From positions 1-64,000 of the forward strand of contig NZ_MYFN02000006.1 of the NCBI RefSeq assembly GCF_004514425.2: a stretch of 64,000 nucleotides of DNA. The letters run 5' to 3'. Below the pieces are notes generated by a model. That model worked only from the letters and a program-made list of their open reading frames with translations. It did no database searches and was not told where the DNA came from. This document shows, one piece after another, positions 14,205 to 22,675 of this stretch (position 1 is its first letter; every line of letters starts with the position of its first letter). The position numbers and the translations under genes were made by a program. This DNA comes from Shinella sumterensis. GTDB taxonomy: Bacteria > Pseudomonadota > Alphaproteobacteria > Rhizobiales > Rhizobiaceae.

Positions 14205-15347
14205 ATGGCGGTGATCCCCTATTCGCGCGTGGTGGACGTCTCTGTCTCGCGCAATGACGCTTTCCCCAGCCGCCGTGGCTTCGGGACGCAACTCATCATC
14301 ACCACCGAGACGGTGGCCGGCAAGGTCGACACGACGGCCCGCACCAAGGCCTACGGCTCGATGGAAGAGGTCGCCACCGACTGGGCGCCGACCACCAGCG
14401 CCTACAAGGCCGCGCTCTCGGCGTTCTCGCAGAACCCGCGCCCGCGCTTGCTCAAGATCGGCCATGTCGCCGACGATGGCACGATGACGGGCCCGGAACT
14501 GACCGCTCAGCTCGATCTCCTCTATGCCTACGACAGCGACTGGTATTTCCTCACCATCGCGGCCAATCTGCGCGACGTGGCGGCCCTCTCGGCCCTCCTG
14601 ACCTGGATCCAGGCAAAGCCGAAGCTCGCGATCATCGACAGCAACGATGACGACACCGAGAACCCGGCTGCTACCACGTCGATTGCTGCGGCGAACAAGG
14701 GTGACTTTGATCGCGCCGGCGTGTTCTATCACACGACGGCAGACGTTTATCCCGCTGCTTCGCTCGCTGCGTACATGCAGACCCGCAGCTTCGATGAAGC
14801 GAACACGGCCTACACCGCCAAGTTCAAGTATCTGCCGGGCATCCCCGCCGTGAACATCGGCTCCGCTGCGCTCACCGCCGTTACGGGCTTCACGCCCGGC
14901 GTCGGCCAGTCGGAAGCCGCCGGCCATATGGCCAACACCTATATCGACATCGGCAGCCGCAACTTTGTCGTCGAAGGCTCGACCCTCACGGCAAACGTCT
15001 TCCTCGACGAGATCCACGCGACGGACTGGATTATTGCCCGGACAGAGGAGGAGATGCTGGGCATCTTCCTCAATAACCCGCGCGTCCGCTTCGACGACAG
15101 CGGCATGCAGGTCTTGGCCGGCGCGGTCCGCACGGTCATGCAGCAAGCCATTCGCGCCGGCATCGTCGCCAACGACCTCAACCCGGAGACGGGCGATTAC
15201 GAGGCCGCGGTGCAGATCACCGTTCCGAGCGTCTTCGACGTGCCGGAAAGCCAGCGCAAGGCCCGTATCGCGCCGAACATCGAATGCCGCTTCCGCTATG
15301 CCGGCGCGGTCCACTATGCCGTCGTCCGCTACCAGATGGCATTCTAA
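14205..15347 (+). CDS. Contractile tail sheath protein (DUF3383-like)
   Basis: It encodes 380 residues. IPYSRVVDVSVSRNDAFPSRRGFGTQLIIT and the whole-length pattern match the DUF3383 sheath family; the C-terminus (ARIAPNIECRFRYAGAVHYAVVRYQMAF) is the conserved sheath end domain. It makes this a myovirus. An AGAAAGGAAATCGCC ribosome-binding site precedes the ATG, consistent with high expression. Confidence 0.85.
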   Translation: MAVIPYSRVVDVSVSRNDAFPSRRGFGTQLIITTETVAGKVDTTARTKAYGSMEEVATDWAPTTSAYKAALSAFSQNPRPRLLKIGHVADDGTMTGPELTAQLDLLYAYDSDWYFLTIAANLRDVAALSALLTWIQAKPKLAIIDSNDDDTENPAATTSIAAANKGDFDRAGVFYHTTADVYPAASLAAYMQTRSFDEANTAYTAKFKYLPGIPAVNIGSAALTAVTGFTPGVGQSEAAGHMANTYIDIGSRNFVVEGSTLTANVFLDEIHATDWIIARTEEEMLGIFLNNPRVRFDDSGMQVLAGAVRTVMQQAIRAGIVANDLNPETGDYEAAVQITVPSVFDVPESQRKARIAPNIECRFRYAGAVHYAVVRYQMAF

Positions 15348-15360
15348 GGAGGCCTGACCC

Positions 15361-15795
15361 ATGGCACTTACTTCCGCATATGGATTCATCAATACCGCCA
15401 ACACGGTCGATGGCCAGATCATCCAGGGCCTCTGGGACGGTGACGATGCAATCAGCATCGCGCCGATCGCCGACAAGGGCACCATGCTCATCGGCGCCGA
15501 CGGCTCGGCCCTGTTCTCCGTCTCAGCCAACCGCGGCGCGACGATCACGCTCCGGCTGCAGCACACCAGCCCGACGCACCGGCTGCTCCAGCAGAAGCTC
15601 AAGCGCCAGCAGGCTCTTGCTTCGCCGGCAACGGCATTCCCGGTCACCGCCTACGACACGTCGAGCGGCGAGGGCGGGACGGCAGACAAGTGTTTCATCC
15701 AGACCGCGCCGACTGACACGAAGGGCGCGAATGCCACGGTTCGCGAATGGGTCCTCGTGACCGGCGAGTTCAATGCGGAGATTCCGAATGGCTGA
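15361..15795 (+). CDS. Tail tube protein (DUF3277-like)
   Basis: It encodes 144 residues of beta structure (AYGFINTANTVDGQIIQGLWDGDDAISIAPIADKGTMLIGADGSALFSVSANRGATITLRLQHTSP...). The pattern and the position after the sheath match DUF3277-type tube proteins. The C-terminal WVLVTGEFNAEIPNG is typical. AGGAGG lies 8-13 bases before the ATG, consistent with an abundant structural protein. The 3' end overlaps the chaperone start by 8 bp. Confidence 0.8.
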   Translation: MALTSAYGFINTANTVDGQIIQGLWDGDDAISIAPIADKGTMLIGADGSALFSVSANRGATITLRLQHTSPTHRLLQQKLKRQQALASPATAFPVTAYDTSSGEGGTADKCFIQTAPTDTKGANATVREWVLVTGEFNAEIPNG

Positions 15796-16225
15796 GCGTA
15801 AGATCCGGAACATGGAAATCCGGGTTGACCGGCCCCTTGCATCTGAGGCGCTGCGCCTGCAAGCCCGGCTGATGCGTGCGGCCGGCGGCGTGGCCGACCA
15901 GCTGCCCGACCTTATCGGCGCGATTCGGTCGGCCCAGAGCGAGGAAGCCAAGCAGGCGGTCGGCGTCAAGTTCATCGGGGTGCTCACCGGCGTCTTCGAG
16001 GGGCTGGAGCCCCACGAATTCGCTCATCTGGTCGGCGATATAGTCGGGCTTGCCAAGCTCAAGCGTCCGTCGGGGCACTACGAGACAATGGACCTCGACG
16101 GGGACCTGTCCGAAGACTTCGGCGCCATCATCCCGGTCGTGGCCTTCGTTCTGAAAGAGGTGTTCGGGGATTTTTTCTCCGCCGCGCCGGGCAGTGGCAG
16201 CCGCGGGGTGGCGGGAAGGGCCTGA
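15788..16225 (+). CDS. Tail assembly chaperone, zero-frame product
   Basis: It encodes 145 residues. The mainly helical protein (RPLASEALRLQARLMRAAGGVADQLPDLIGAIRS...) occupies the slot between tube and tape-measure genes where tail assembly chaperones are found. Near its 3' end lies the slippery heptamer T-TTT-TTC at 16171-16177, in the correct phase. Without the shift, translation stops at 16223-16225 after a short, low-complexity tail (SAAPGSGSRGVAGRA). Confidence 0.75.
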   Translation: MAERKIRNMEIRVDRPLASEALRLQARLMRAAGGVADQLPDLIGAIRSAQSEEAKQAVGVKFIGVLTGVFEGLEPHEFAHLVGDIVGLAKLKRPSGHYETMDLDGDLSEDFGAIIPVVAFVLKEVFGDFFSAAPGSGSRGVAGRA

Positions 16226-16407
16226 CCAATGCCGAGGTCGGGCGCATAGCCCCGAACCTCAACATGTGGCTGTGGCGGCCGATCCTTGCAGACCCGCCGA
16301 TCTATACTCAGGCCGATCTAAGGCAATGGGTCACGCTTCAAGACGTCATGGACGCTCATGAAGCGCTCGATCTGAAGGGGGCGATGCAGGAAAAGAGCAA
16401 GGATTAG
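15788..16407 (+). CDS. Tail assembly chaperone, -1 frameshift product (G-T type)
   Basis: After a -1 slip at 16171-16177, the frame stays open to 16405-16407, adding 76 residues to 130 for a 206-residue protein. The added part (GKGLTNAEVGRIAPNLNMWLW, then adjoining helical sequence) is well-formed protein, has no start codon of its own at its beginning, and would otherwise be untranslated. This mirrors lambda G/GT, in which the frameshifted form recruits tube subunits to the tape measure. The slip itself is inferred. Confidence 0.75.
16171..16206 (+). promoter_or_regulatory. Programmed -1 ribosomal frameshift signal
   Basis: The heptamer T TTT TTC (16171-16177) is in the zero frame of the chaperone gene. 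Four bases later CCGCG (16182-16186) can pair with CGCGG (16202-16206), a GC-rich hairpin at the usual distance for a stimulator. After the shift, decoding continues as CTC CGC CGC. All elements are visible; efficiency is unknown. Confidence 0.75.
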
Positions 16408-16880
16408 TCGCAGCGCGCGCCGCGCACGACACAAGGCCACTCGAAGATCCCGGCCCATATCCCGGCCCTCGCTGCTTCTGCCTCACGCTGCTCAGCGGCA
16501 TACCGTCCCTTGCTGTATTTCGGCCAGTCGATGGCGTGACCGTTGCGGACCAGCCATCGGTTCACGTCGGTTCCGTCTGCACGGGTGCAGATTGCCACGA
16601 TCCGGTTGCGGTCTCGCCCGGTCCTCTTGCAGGAAACCGGCCGAGATTGGGCGAGGAACGCGTCTAGCGCTTCGGCTGAGGTCTTGCCGCAGCGGTAGGC
16701 TTCTCCGGCGCTGTTGAGGCATCTCTGCCTGCTCTCGGGCGCATCAATACCGTCGAACCGGATGCGGACGCCTTGGATATCGATCGTGTCACCATCGATG
16801 ACAGAGGCGCGGCCGGTTATGTCTTCTGCTGCAAATGCGGGGCCGGCGAGGGCGAGAGTGATGACTAACCCTTTGAGCAT
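16404..16880 (-). CDS. Secreted thermonuclease-family (SNase) protein
   Basis: It encodes 158 residues. The start at 16880 is supported by GGAG upstream and by a signal peptide (MLKGLVITLALAGPAFA-AE). The mature part has the staphylococcal nuclease pattern: SVIDGDTIDIQGVRIRFDGIDAPE, with the Asp, Arg and Glu of the active site, and a later GRDRNRIVAI Arg segment. Four Cys could form periplasmic disulfides. It is antisense to the tail operon and convergent with the chaperone gene; the two stop codons overlap. It is probably a moron gene that is expressed independently. Confidence 0.85.
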   Translation of the reverse strand: MLKGLVITLALAGPAFAAEDITGRASVIDGDTIDIQGVRIRFDGIDAPESRQRCLNSAGEAYRCGKTSAEALDAFLAQSRPVSCKRTGRDRNRIVAICTRADGTDVNRWLVRNGHAIDWPKYSKGRYAAEQREAEAARAGIWAGIFEWPCVVRGARCD

Positions 16881-17188
16881 TGGCTCCTGCCAAGTTCGGT
16901 CATTTGGTCGTTTGATAGCGCTGCGGCATCCAGGATTCTGATCGTTATGTGTTCCCCTTCGGGCATGCCGGCCTCGCTCAAAAGCAAGCATACGTAATCT
17001 GCATATCCGTCTCGATTTGAGCCGTCATCGCGCACCGAGACCCATAGCGAAATTGGCTGAGGGAACATCGCCTCGATGACCTTCGGCTCTTCCTGGACCA
17101 GTGCGATGGCCTTCTCCCGCCAGTTATCCGCCGCGACTGAAGCCGCCGCAACCAGAAGCGCGAAGATAGCAAGTCCGAAACTCTTCAT
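16865..17188 (-). CDS. Small secreted protein paired with the thermonuclease (107 aa)
   Basis: GGGAGGA precedes the ATG at 17188. MKSFGLAIFALLVAAASVAA is a clear signal peptide, leaving about 87 mature residues (DNWREKAIALVQEEPKVIEAMFPQPISLWVSVRDDGSNRDGYADYVCLLLSEAG...) with two Cys. Its stop lies 16 bp inside the nuclease gene, so the pair is one operon. It could modify, inhibit or escort the nuclease, or be unrelated; nothing in the sequence decides. No family was recognised. Confidence 0.65.
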   Translation of the reverse strand: MKSFGLAIFALLVAAASVAADNWREKAIALVQEEPKVIEAMFPQPISLWVSVRDDGSNRDGYADYVCLLLSEAGMPEGEHITIRILDAAALSNDQMTELGRSQCSKG

Positions 17189-17242
17189 CGAAATCCTCCC
17201 ATGGGTTGTGCCCATCAATATGGCTACTGAGGTCTGCAATCA

Positions 17243-18913
17243 ATGATCGTTGACGAACTGGTCGCTATCCTTGGCTATGAGGTCAAGGGGCAAGACAAGC
17301 TGCGCTCGTTTACGCAGTCGATCGATGATGCTGCCCGGCGGCTCGCCACCTTCGCGGTTGCGGCCGGAACGGTTGCTGCAGCGGCAGCGGCTGCGCTTGG
17401 CAAGTCGGTCATCTCCACCACGGCCAAGTTCGAGAGCTTCCAGGCCACGCTCGAAACCGTGGAAGGTAGCGCCGAAAAGGCTCGTGCATCGCTCGACTGG
17501 ATCAGCGACTTCGCGAAAAAGACGCCGTATGAGGTGGAGGAACTGACCTCCGCCTTCGTCAAGCTCCGGGCCTACGGCATGGACCCGACGAACGGGCTCA
17601 TGGAGGATCTTGGCAACGCTTCATCGGCAATGGGCAAGCGCCTGATCGATGCCGTCGAGATGATCGCGGATGCGTCCACCGGCGAGTTCGAGCGCTTGAA
17701 GGAGTTCGGTATCCGCGCCAGCCAGGCGGGCGACCAAGTGACGTTCTCGTGGACCGAGAACGGCAAGACCCTCACCAAGACGACAAAGAAGACCGGCGAG
17801 GAGATCACAAAGTTCATTCAGGAGCGCTTCGGCCAGCGCTTCTCCGGCGCCATGGTTCGCCAGTCGAAGACCTGGAACGGGATGATCTCGAACCTGTCCG
17901 ACACATGGACGGATTTTCAGCGCCGGATCGGGGAGGCGGGGTTCTTCGATGCCGTCAAAGGGCAGCTCGGCCGCGCCATCAACTTCCTGAACCAGTTGGA
18001 CCTTGATGGAACGCTCGACCGGTGGGCCAAGTCTTGGTCTGCGGCTTTCGTATGGATCACCGATGCCATCGCCCGGTTCGGCTGGAGGCTTGCTGCGCAT
18101 TGGGGCACGATCGCCGAGCTGATCGAGGAGCATAAGGGCGTCTGGGAATCGCTCAAGTGGGCGCTTCTGGCGATCGGCATACGCCTTTTCCCTGTCGTGT
18201 CACTGTTCAGCGCGCTCGCCTTGGCCGTCGACGATTTCCTCACCTACCTCCGCGGCGGTGATTCCGTCATCGGCGACTTCGTGGACTCGCTCGCCAACTT
18301 CCTGGGTGCTGACCCCGATGCGGTCGCCTCTGCAATCACCGCTATTGGGACTGCGGCGCTCGGGCTTTCTGGTGCCGCCGCAATCTTGGGAACGTTCACC
18401 GGCGCTGTCTGGCCTCTGGCGGCTGCCCTCGGGGCGTTCTCGGCTGCATTCTACCTCGCCAAGAGCGGGTTCGACTATCTGGCCAGCCTGGACGCCAAGG
18501 GCGCTCAGGTGAAGGCCGTCGACAACCCGCGCTCGAAGCCGGGCTATGTCGAAGGAGGCCACGGCTACGATAAGGAAGGCAAGTTCATCTACATGGACGG
18601 AAATCGCCGGGTGGATAGGCCCGACGAGAACCCGACCGCAGGCTTCACCAAGGATGCGCTCGACTACAAGTTCATGCTGCAGAACCTTGAAGAGAACCGC
18701 GCCAAGATGGAGGGCGGCGCATCCGCTGCGGCGGTCACCAATACGATGGCTGACAACCGAGATCAGCGCGTCAACGTCGGCGGCGTGAACGTCGTAGTGA
18801 ACGGCGTGGCAAACGCGTCTGCTGCTACCGGCAACGCTGTCGGGAATGCGATCGGCAACGCCACCGCCGGCGCAGCGCGGGCGTCTCGGTTCGAGAAGGA
18901 CGATGCTTTCTGA
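17243..18913 (+). CDS. Tail tape-measure protein
   Basis: It encodes 556 residues. The N-terminal region (YEVKGQDKLRSFTQSIDDAARRLATFAVAAGTVAAAAAAALGKSVISTTAKFESFQATLETVEGSAEKA...) matches the tape-measure 'TMP' repeat domain. Hydrophobic segments around residues 295-335 and 360-400 may insert into the host membrane. The C-terminal Asn/Ala/Gly-rich region (NVVVNGVANASAATGNAVGNA) is low complexity. The short length implies a short contractile tail. Its stop overlaps the following start. Confidence 0.85.
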   Translation: MIVDELVAILGYEVKGQDKLRSFTQSIDDAARRLATFAVAAGTVAAAAAAALGKSVISTTAKFESFQATLETVEGSAEKARASLDWISDFAKKTPYEVEELTSAFVKLRAYGMDPTNGLMEDLGNASSAMGKRLIDAVEMIADASTGEFERLKEFGIRASQAGDQVTFSWTENGKTLTKTTKKTGEEITKFIQERFGQRFSGAMVRQSKTWNGMISNLSDTWTDFQRRIGEAGFFDAVKGQLGRAINFLNQLDLDGTLDRWAKSWSAAFVWITDAIARFGWRLAAHWGTIAELIEEHKGVWESLKWALLAIGIRLFPVVSLFSALALAVDDFLTYLRGGDSVIGDFVDSLANFLGADPDAVASAITAIGTAALGLSGAAAILGTFTGAVWPLAAALGAFSAAFYLAKSGFDYLASLDAKGAQVKAVDNPRSKPGYVEGGHGYDKEGKFIYMDGNRRVDRPDENPTAGFTKDALDYKFMLQNLEENRAKMEGGASAAAVTNTMADNRDQRVNVGGVNVVVNGVANASAATGNAVGNAIGNATAGAARASRFEKDDAF

Positions 18914-19485
18914 TGTCCTCCATCATCGCCTTTTCTACGAGCATCGGCCCGGTCCCGCTCGACTGCGTGATTTCCGAGAAGCCCAGTTCCGAACTGGACA
19001 TCACCGAGATCGCCATCGAGACCGGAGCCAAGATAACCGACCATGCCGTCGTGATGCCGAAGAAGGTCGGGCTGGAGGTCGCAAGCGGGAATGCGGCCGC
19101 CACCTTCGCCGCTCTGGTGGCTTTTCAGGAATCGCGTGTGCCATTCACGCTCGTCACAGGGCTGAAGGTGTTCAGCAACATGCTCGTGAAGGGAATCTAT
19201 CCCGAGCGGGATGCCGGTTTCTCGTCCGTCTTCCGGGGCAGGGTGGAGCTGCAAGAGGTGATCATTGTCGGGACGGCTTATGCGGCCGACCCGGAGGGCG
19301 ACAACAGCGAGCGCGGTAACCCCGGCGGCAAGAAGAGCACCAGGTCAGCGCCGGCCACGTCTGAGCGGGCCAAGGGCGGCGCTACACCCGATCGGGCGTC
19401 ACAGACCATCCAACGCGGCGATGCGGGCGTGGTGTCTGCCATGCCGGCCGATCAATCCTACCTTTCGAGCTTGGCGGGCAACTGA
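18913..19485 (+). CDS. Dit-like distal tail/baseplate protein
   Basis: It encodes 190 residues. The first 130 (IIAFSTSIGPVPLDCVISEKPSSELDITEIAIETGAKITDHAVVMPKKVGLEV...VPFTLVTGLKVFSNMLVKGIYPERDA...VELQEVIIVG) match the Dit-like N-terminal domain of contractile phage baseplates. The remainder is Ser/Gly/Lys-rich and likely disordered. It starts the baseplate gene block directly after the tape measure; start and stop overlap neighbours. Confidence 0.75.
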   Translation: MSSIIAFSTSIGPVPLDCVISEKPSSELDITEIAIETGAKITDHAVVMPKKVGLEVASGNAAATFAALVAFQESRVPFTLVTGLKVFSNMLVKGIYPERDAGFSSVFRGRVELQEVIIVGTAYAADPEGDNSERGNPGGKKSTRSAPATSERAKGGATPDRASQTIQRGDAGVVSAMPADQSYLSSLAGN

Positions 19486-19799
19486 TGGAAGTCTTTCGCG
19501 TCATCGATGCGGCCGACCAACAGTTTGGCACGATCATCAACAACCGCCGGGTGACGATCCGGCTGCGGTATAACCCGACGTCTGAGCGCTGGAGCTTCGA
19601 TCTGGCCATTGACGATCTGCCTGTTCTGCAAGGCCGGCGCATCGTGACGGGCGTCGATCTGCTGGCGCCGTTCAATCTCGGCCTTGGAGTAATCTTCGCC
19701 GCGGCCGTCACGCCGGGCGCGGTCGCGGATCGGCAGGCGCTGCCCGCAGGAACGGTGAAGCTCTTCCATGCCTCTGATGCCGAACTGGCGGCGGCCTGA
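19485..19799 (+). CDS. Baseplate plug-type protein (Pam3 gp18-like)
   Basis: The 104-residue beta-rich protein (FGTIINNRRVTIRLRYNPTSERWSFDLAIDDLPVLQGRRIVTGVDLLAPFNLGLGVIFAAAV) resembles the small 'plug' protein first seen in the cyanophage Pam3 baseplate, with the 'W.fdl......l..G..l..g.dLl' pattern. It lies between Dit-like and hub genes and overlaps both by start/stop codons. Confidence 0.7.
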   Translation: MEVFRVIDAADQQFGTIINNRRVTIRLRYNPTSERWSFDLAIDDLPVLQGRRIVTGVDLLAPFNLGLGVIFAAAVTPGAVADRQALPAGTVKLFHASDAELAAA

Positions 19800-20767
19800 T
19801 GCTTCAGTACCTGAGAAAGGTGAGGGCCTCGTTCAACGGCGGCCTGGTCATCAATCCCGGCCTGGTCTCAGTCCATGAGATCAAGATCGAGTTCTCCATC
19901 AGCAAGGGCATATCGTCCTCGCCAAACTCAGCGGAGATCAAGCTCTACAACCTCGCCGAGACCACGCGTAACGGGATGGGCAAGGAGTTCGACGCCATCA
20001 CGCTCGAGGCTGGCTATATGCCGCCTGCGGGTATGGCGGGCCCTGGAGTTCTCAACTACCGACGAAACGAAAACGGCGTGTACGTATCGGATTTCGGCAG
20101 AGTGGCGACGGAGTATTCCGGCAATGTAGGCATCATCTTCAAGGGCGCGGTTCGCGACGTCGAGCACAAGCGCGAGGGGACGAACATCATCACCACGATC
20201 GCCTGCGGGGATGGTGATGCCGCTTTCCGCAGGGCGACGATCAGCAAGAGCTACCCGTCCGGCACGCCCGTCAAGGACGTGATTGACGATATCGCGAAGC
20301 AGATGGAGGCCAAGGGCCTCAGCCGCGGCGAGTTCAAGTATCCCGAGGCACTGGAGGGCAAGACGTTCAAGCGGCCATATGCCGTCTGCGGCTCCTGCGT
20401 GCGCGAACTCGACACGATCGGCCGGGGCAACGGCTTCTACTGGTCGAGCCAGAACGAAACCCTTGAACTGGTCCCAAGTGACGGCTTTGTCGGCACGGTG
20501 GCGCTCATTACGCCGGAGACGGGCATGATCGGCACACCGGCTATCACCGACAACGGCGTGCGCGTCTCGGCCCTCCTGAACCCGGAAATCCGCCCGAACA
20601 GGCGGGTGCAGATCAAGAGCCAGACGCTCGAAATGAACGCGGCCGATGGGATGTATAGGGTCTCGGAATGCACCTACTCCGGCGACAATTACACCGGTGA
20701 GTTCAAGGTCGACATTACCGGCGAAGCCATCAAGGGCGGCAAGGTAGACGAGGGGATCAAGCGCTGA
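19799..20767 (+). CDS. Baseplate hub protein (gp27/gpD-like)
   Basis: It encodes 322 residues. IKIEFSISKGISSSPNSAEIKLYNLAETTRN and the later IFKGAVRDVEHKREGTNIITTIACGDGDAAFRRATISKSYPSGTPVKDVIDDI are typical of hub proteins related to T4 gp27 and P2 gpD. A further domain (LDTIGRGNGFYWSSQNETLELV...) follows. The hub carries the spike at the tail tip; the spike gene is the next one, overlapping by one base. Confidence 0.8.
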   Translation: MLQYLRKVRASFNGGLVINPGLVSVHEIKIEFSISKGISSSPNSAEIKLYNLAETTRNGMGKEFDAITLEAGYMPPAGMAGPGVLNYRRNENGVYVSDFGRVATEYSGNVGIIFKGAVRDVEHKREGTNIITTIACGDGDAAFRRATISKSYPSGTPVKDVIDDIAKQMEAKGLSRGEFKYPEALEGKTFKRPYAVCGSCVRELDTIGRGNGFYWSSQNETLELVPSDGFVGTVALITPETGMIGTPAITDNGVRVSALLNPEIRPNRRVQIKSQTLEMNAADGMYRVSECTYSGDNYTGEFKVDITGEAIKGGKVDEGIKR

Positions 20768-21426
20768 TGGTTGGCCTGCTCGGAAAGACGACGAACCTCT
20801 CGCGCGACATCACGGGGCAGCAGGCGCAGGCCGAACGGGACAGCATGTGGGGGCCGATCCCTGGCGAGGTTCTGTCGTTCGACGCTTCCAAGGGCACCGC
20901 GACCGTTCGTCCGCTCTACAAGCCGCTGCACAACGGCCAGAAGGTCGACATGCCAGATCTTTACGAGGTGCCGGTTGACCAGCCGCGCACCAACGGCATG
21001 GGCATGACGTTCCCGGTCGCCGCTGGCACGCGGGTGATGCTCGCGCCCCAGATGCGGGCGATGGATGACTATGAAGAAGGCGGAGACGGCGGCGCATATG
21101 ACGCCAGATCCTATCACCTATCCACAATGCGGGCCTCGCTCGCGGGCGGCGACAGTCTCTCGGCCCCGCTTGAGAACGCGGACGCTGACAACTTCCACCT
21201 GAGGTTCAACACGTCGGGCACGTTCGGAATGAAGGGCTCGCCCGACGGCAAGTTCCAGCTCAACGGGGCCGAGGGGAACCTCTTCGACATCCTGGCGCAG
21301 GTGGTTGAACTGCTCGGCAATGAGACGACGACGGTGTCGGGCGGCTCATCGGCAGGCATCTGGCCGCTCACTCATCAAGGTCAATTCGCGGCGCTCGCCG
21401 CCAAGCTTCGGGCGATGGTCCTATGA
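20767..21426 (+). CDS. Membrane-puncturing spike (Gp138/gpV-like)
   Basis: It encodes 219 residues. Residues about 30-100 form an OB-fold-like N-terminal domain (MWGPIPGEVLSFDASKGTATVRPLYKPLHNGQ...MPDLYEVPVDQPR...MTFPVAAGTRVMLAPQ), as in Gp138 and gpV spikes. The middle has phage-spike beta-helix features (NFHLRFNTSGTFGMKGSPDGKFQLNGAEGNLFDILAQVVELL). It follows the hub gene directly. Confidence 0.8.
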   Translation: MVGLLGKTTNLSRDITGQQAQAERDSMWGPIPGEVLSFDASKGTATVRPLYKPLHNGQKVDMPDLYEVPVDQPRTNGMGMTFPVAAGTRVMLAPQMRAMDDYEEGGDGGAYDARSYHLSTMRASLAGGDSLSAPLENADADNFHLRFNTSGTFGMKGSPDGKFQLNGAEGNLFDILAQVVELLGNETTTVSGGSSAGIWPLTHQGQFAALAAKLRAMVL

Positions 21427-21788
21427 CAGCAGTTCGCATCGGCCTCGCGATCGACGAGGCAACAAACGACCTGTTCCTTCGCGTCGACGGCAGCCTTGCA
21501 GTCGTGACAGATGCGGAAGCGGTCGGCCAACACGGGCGCCAACGCCTCCAGACCTATTCCGGCGAGTGGTTCCTTGACACGACCTGCGGCGTCCCGTGGC
21601 TCGATCAGATTCTCGGCAAGGGATATGACCCCGCGCTCGCCGAAAGCGTCGTGAAGGCTGAACTGCTCGATACCGACGGCATCGAGGAGATCACATCGTT
21701 CTCCGTCGCCTTCGACCGGCCGACGCGGGGCCTGATCATCCGCGGCATCAATGTCCTGACCATGTTCGATGAAGAGGTGGCCCTATGA
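21423..21788 (+). CDS. Baseplate wedge protein (gp25-like)
   Basis: It encodes 121 residues. The segment VGQHGRQRLQTYSGEWFLDTTCGVPWLDQILGKG is the core of the T4 gp25/P2 W lysozyme-like wedge family, including the 'G.P....' turn. Such proteins start sheath polymerisation on the baseplate. Its start overlaps the spike gene (ATGA) and its stop overlaps the baseplate J gene. Confidence 0.85.
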   Translation: MTAVRIGLAIDEATNDLFLRVDGSLAVVTDAEAVGQHGRQRLQTYSGEWFLDTTCGVPWLDQILGKGYDPALAESVVKAELLDTDGIEEITSFSVAFDRPTRGLIIRGINVLTMFDEEVAL

Positions 21789-22675
21789 CCGACTATGGCG
21801 TTTTGCCGACCGGTTTCTCGCGCAAGCCGCTCACTGTGACGCTTGCCGAAATTGAGGCTGCCTTGGTGACCGAGTTCGGTCCGGGCGTGATCCAGACCCC
21901 TCAGTCACCGCTCGGTCAGGTCAACGGCCTGATGGCCGAGATCATCACGAAGCTCTGGGAGCAAGCAGAAGACATCTACCAGTCCTATGACCCGGATCAG
22001 GCAGAGGGAACGCGGCTGGATACCCTCGGCAGCATTCGTCTGATCGGGCGAGGGACAGCCAACGACGAGGAATATCGCCGCGCGATCACGAATGCCGGCC
22101 AAGCCCGCATCGACCTGCAGGATATCACGCGAGCAATCGCGGCCCTTGACGGTGTGACGTACTCCCATGTGTGGGTGAATGACACGGGCGAGGTCGACGA
22201 GAACGGCATGCCTGCCGGCTCCATCTGCGTTGCCGTGACGGGCGGCGAAGGGGAGGATATTGCCCGGGCCATACGACAGTACATCGTGCCCGGCGTGACC
22301 ATCTTCGGAACTGAGATTGTCGAGAGCGTGATCGACGGCTACTGCCGGTCCTTCCGCATCCTCCGCCCGATCGATGTTCCCGTGCAGCTGACGATCACCG
22401 TCCGCACGCGCCGCGATGCCCTGGGCTGCCCGCCGCCGGCCGCTTCGGCGATCAAGGCGGCATTTCTCTCTTCGATCTTCCTCCTGAATGGGGAGGATGT
22501 GTCCTACTATCGTGTCCGGTCTATCATCGAGAGCCTGTTTTCCAACGTCGAGGTGGTCGCCATCAACGGGCAGAGGGATGGCATTTCGCAGGGCGACAAT
22601 CAGGATGTCGATATTGCGTTCATCGAGCGCGCTTCCCTTGCCGCTGATGATGTGGCGGTCGTGGTGGCTCCCTGA
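21785..22675 (+). CDS. Baseplate J-like protein (gp6-like)
   Basis: It encodes 296 residues. MTDYGVLPTGFSRKPLTVTLAEIEAALVTEFGPGVIQTPQSPLGQVNGLMAEIITKLWEQAEDIYQSYDPDQAEGTRLDTLGSIRLIGR is the standard opening of baseplate J proteins, followed by the VAVTGGEGEDIARAIRQYIVPGVTIFG domain. It builds the wedge ring with the gp25-like and DUF2612 proteins flanking it. Confidence 0.88.
   Translation: MTDYGVLPTGFSRKPLTVTLAEIEAALVTEFGPGVIQTPQSPLGQVNGLMAEIITKLWEQAEDIYQSYDPDQAEGTRLDTLGSIRLIGRGTANDEEYRRAITNAGQARIDLQDITRAIAALDGVTYSHVWVNDTGEVDENGMPAGSICVAVTGGEGEDIARAIRQYIVPGVTIFGTEIVESVIDGYCRSFRILRPIDVPVQLTITVRTRRDALGCPPPAASAIKAAFLSSIFLLNGEDVSYYRVRSIIESLFSNVEVVAINGQRDGISQGDNQDVDIAFIERASLAADDVAVVVAP

Noticed and set aside
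16229-16246. ATG at 16229 as the start of a separate gene after the tail chaperone
   Set aside because: It is in the zero frame and meets a stop after six codons; the -1 frame is the one that stays open, favouring frameshifting.
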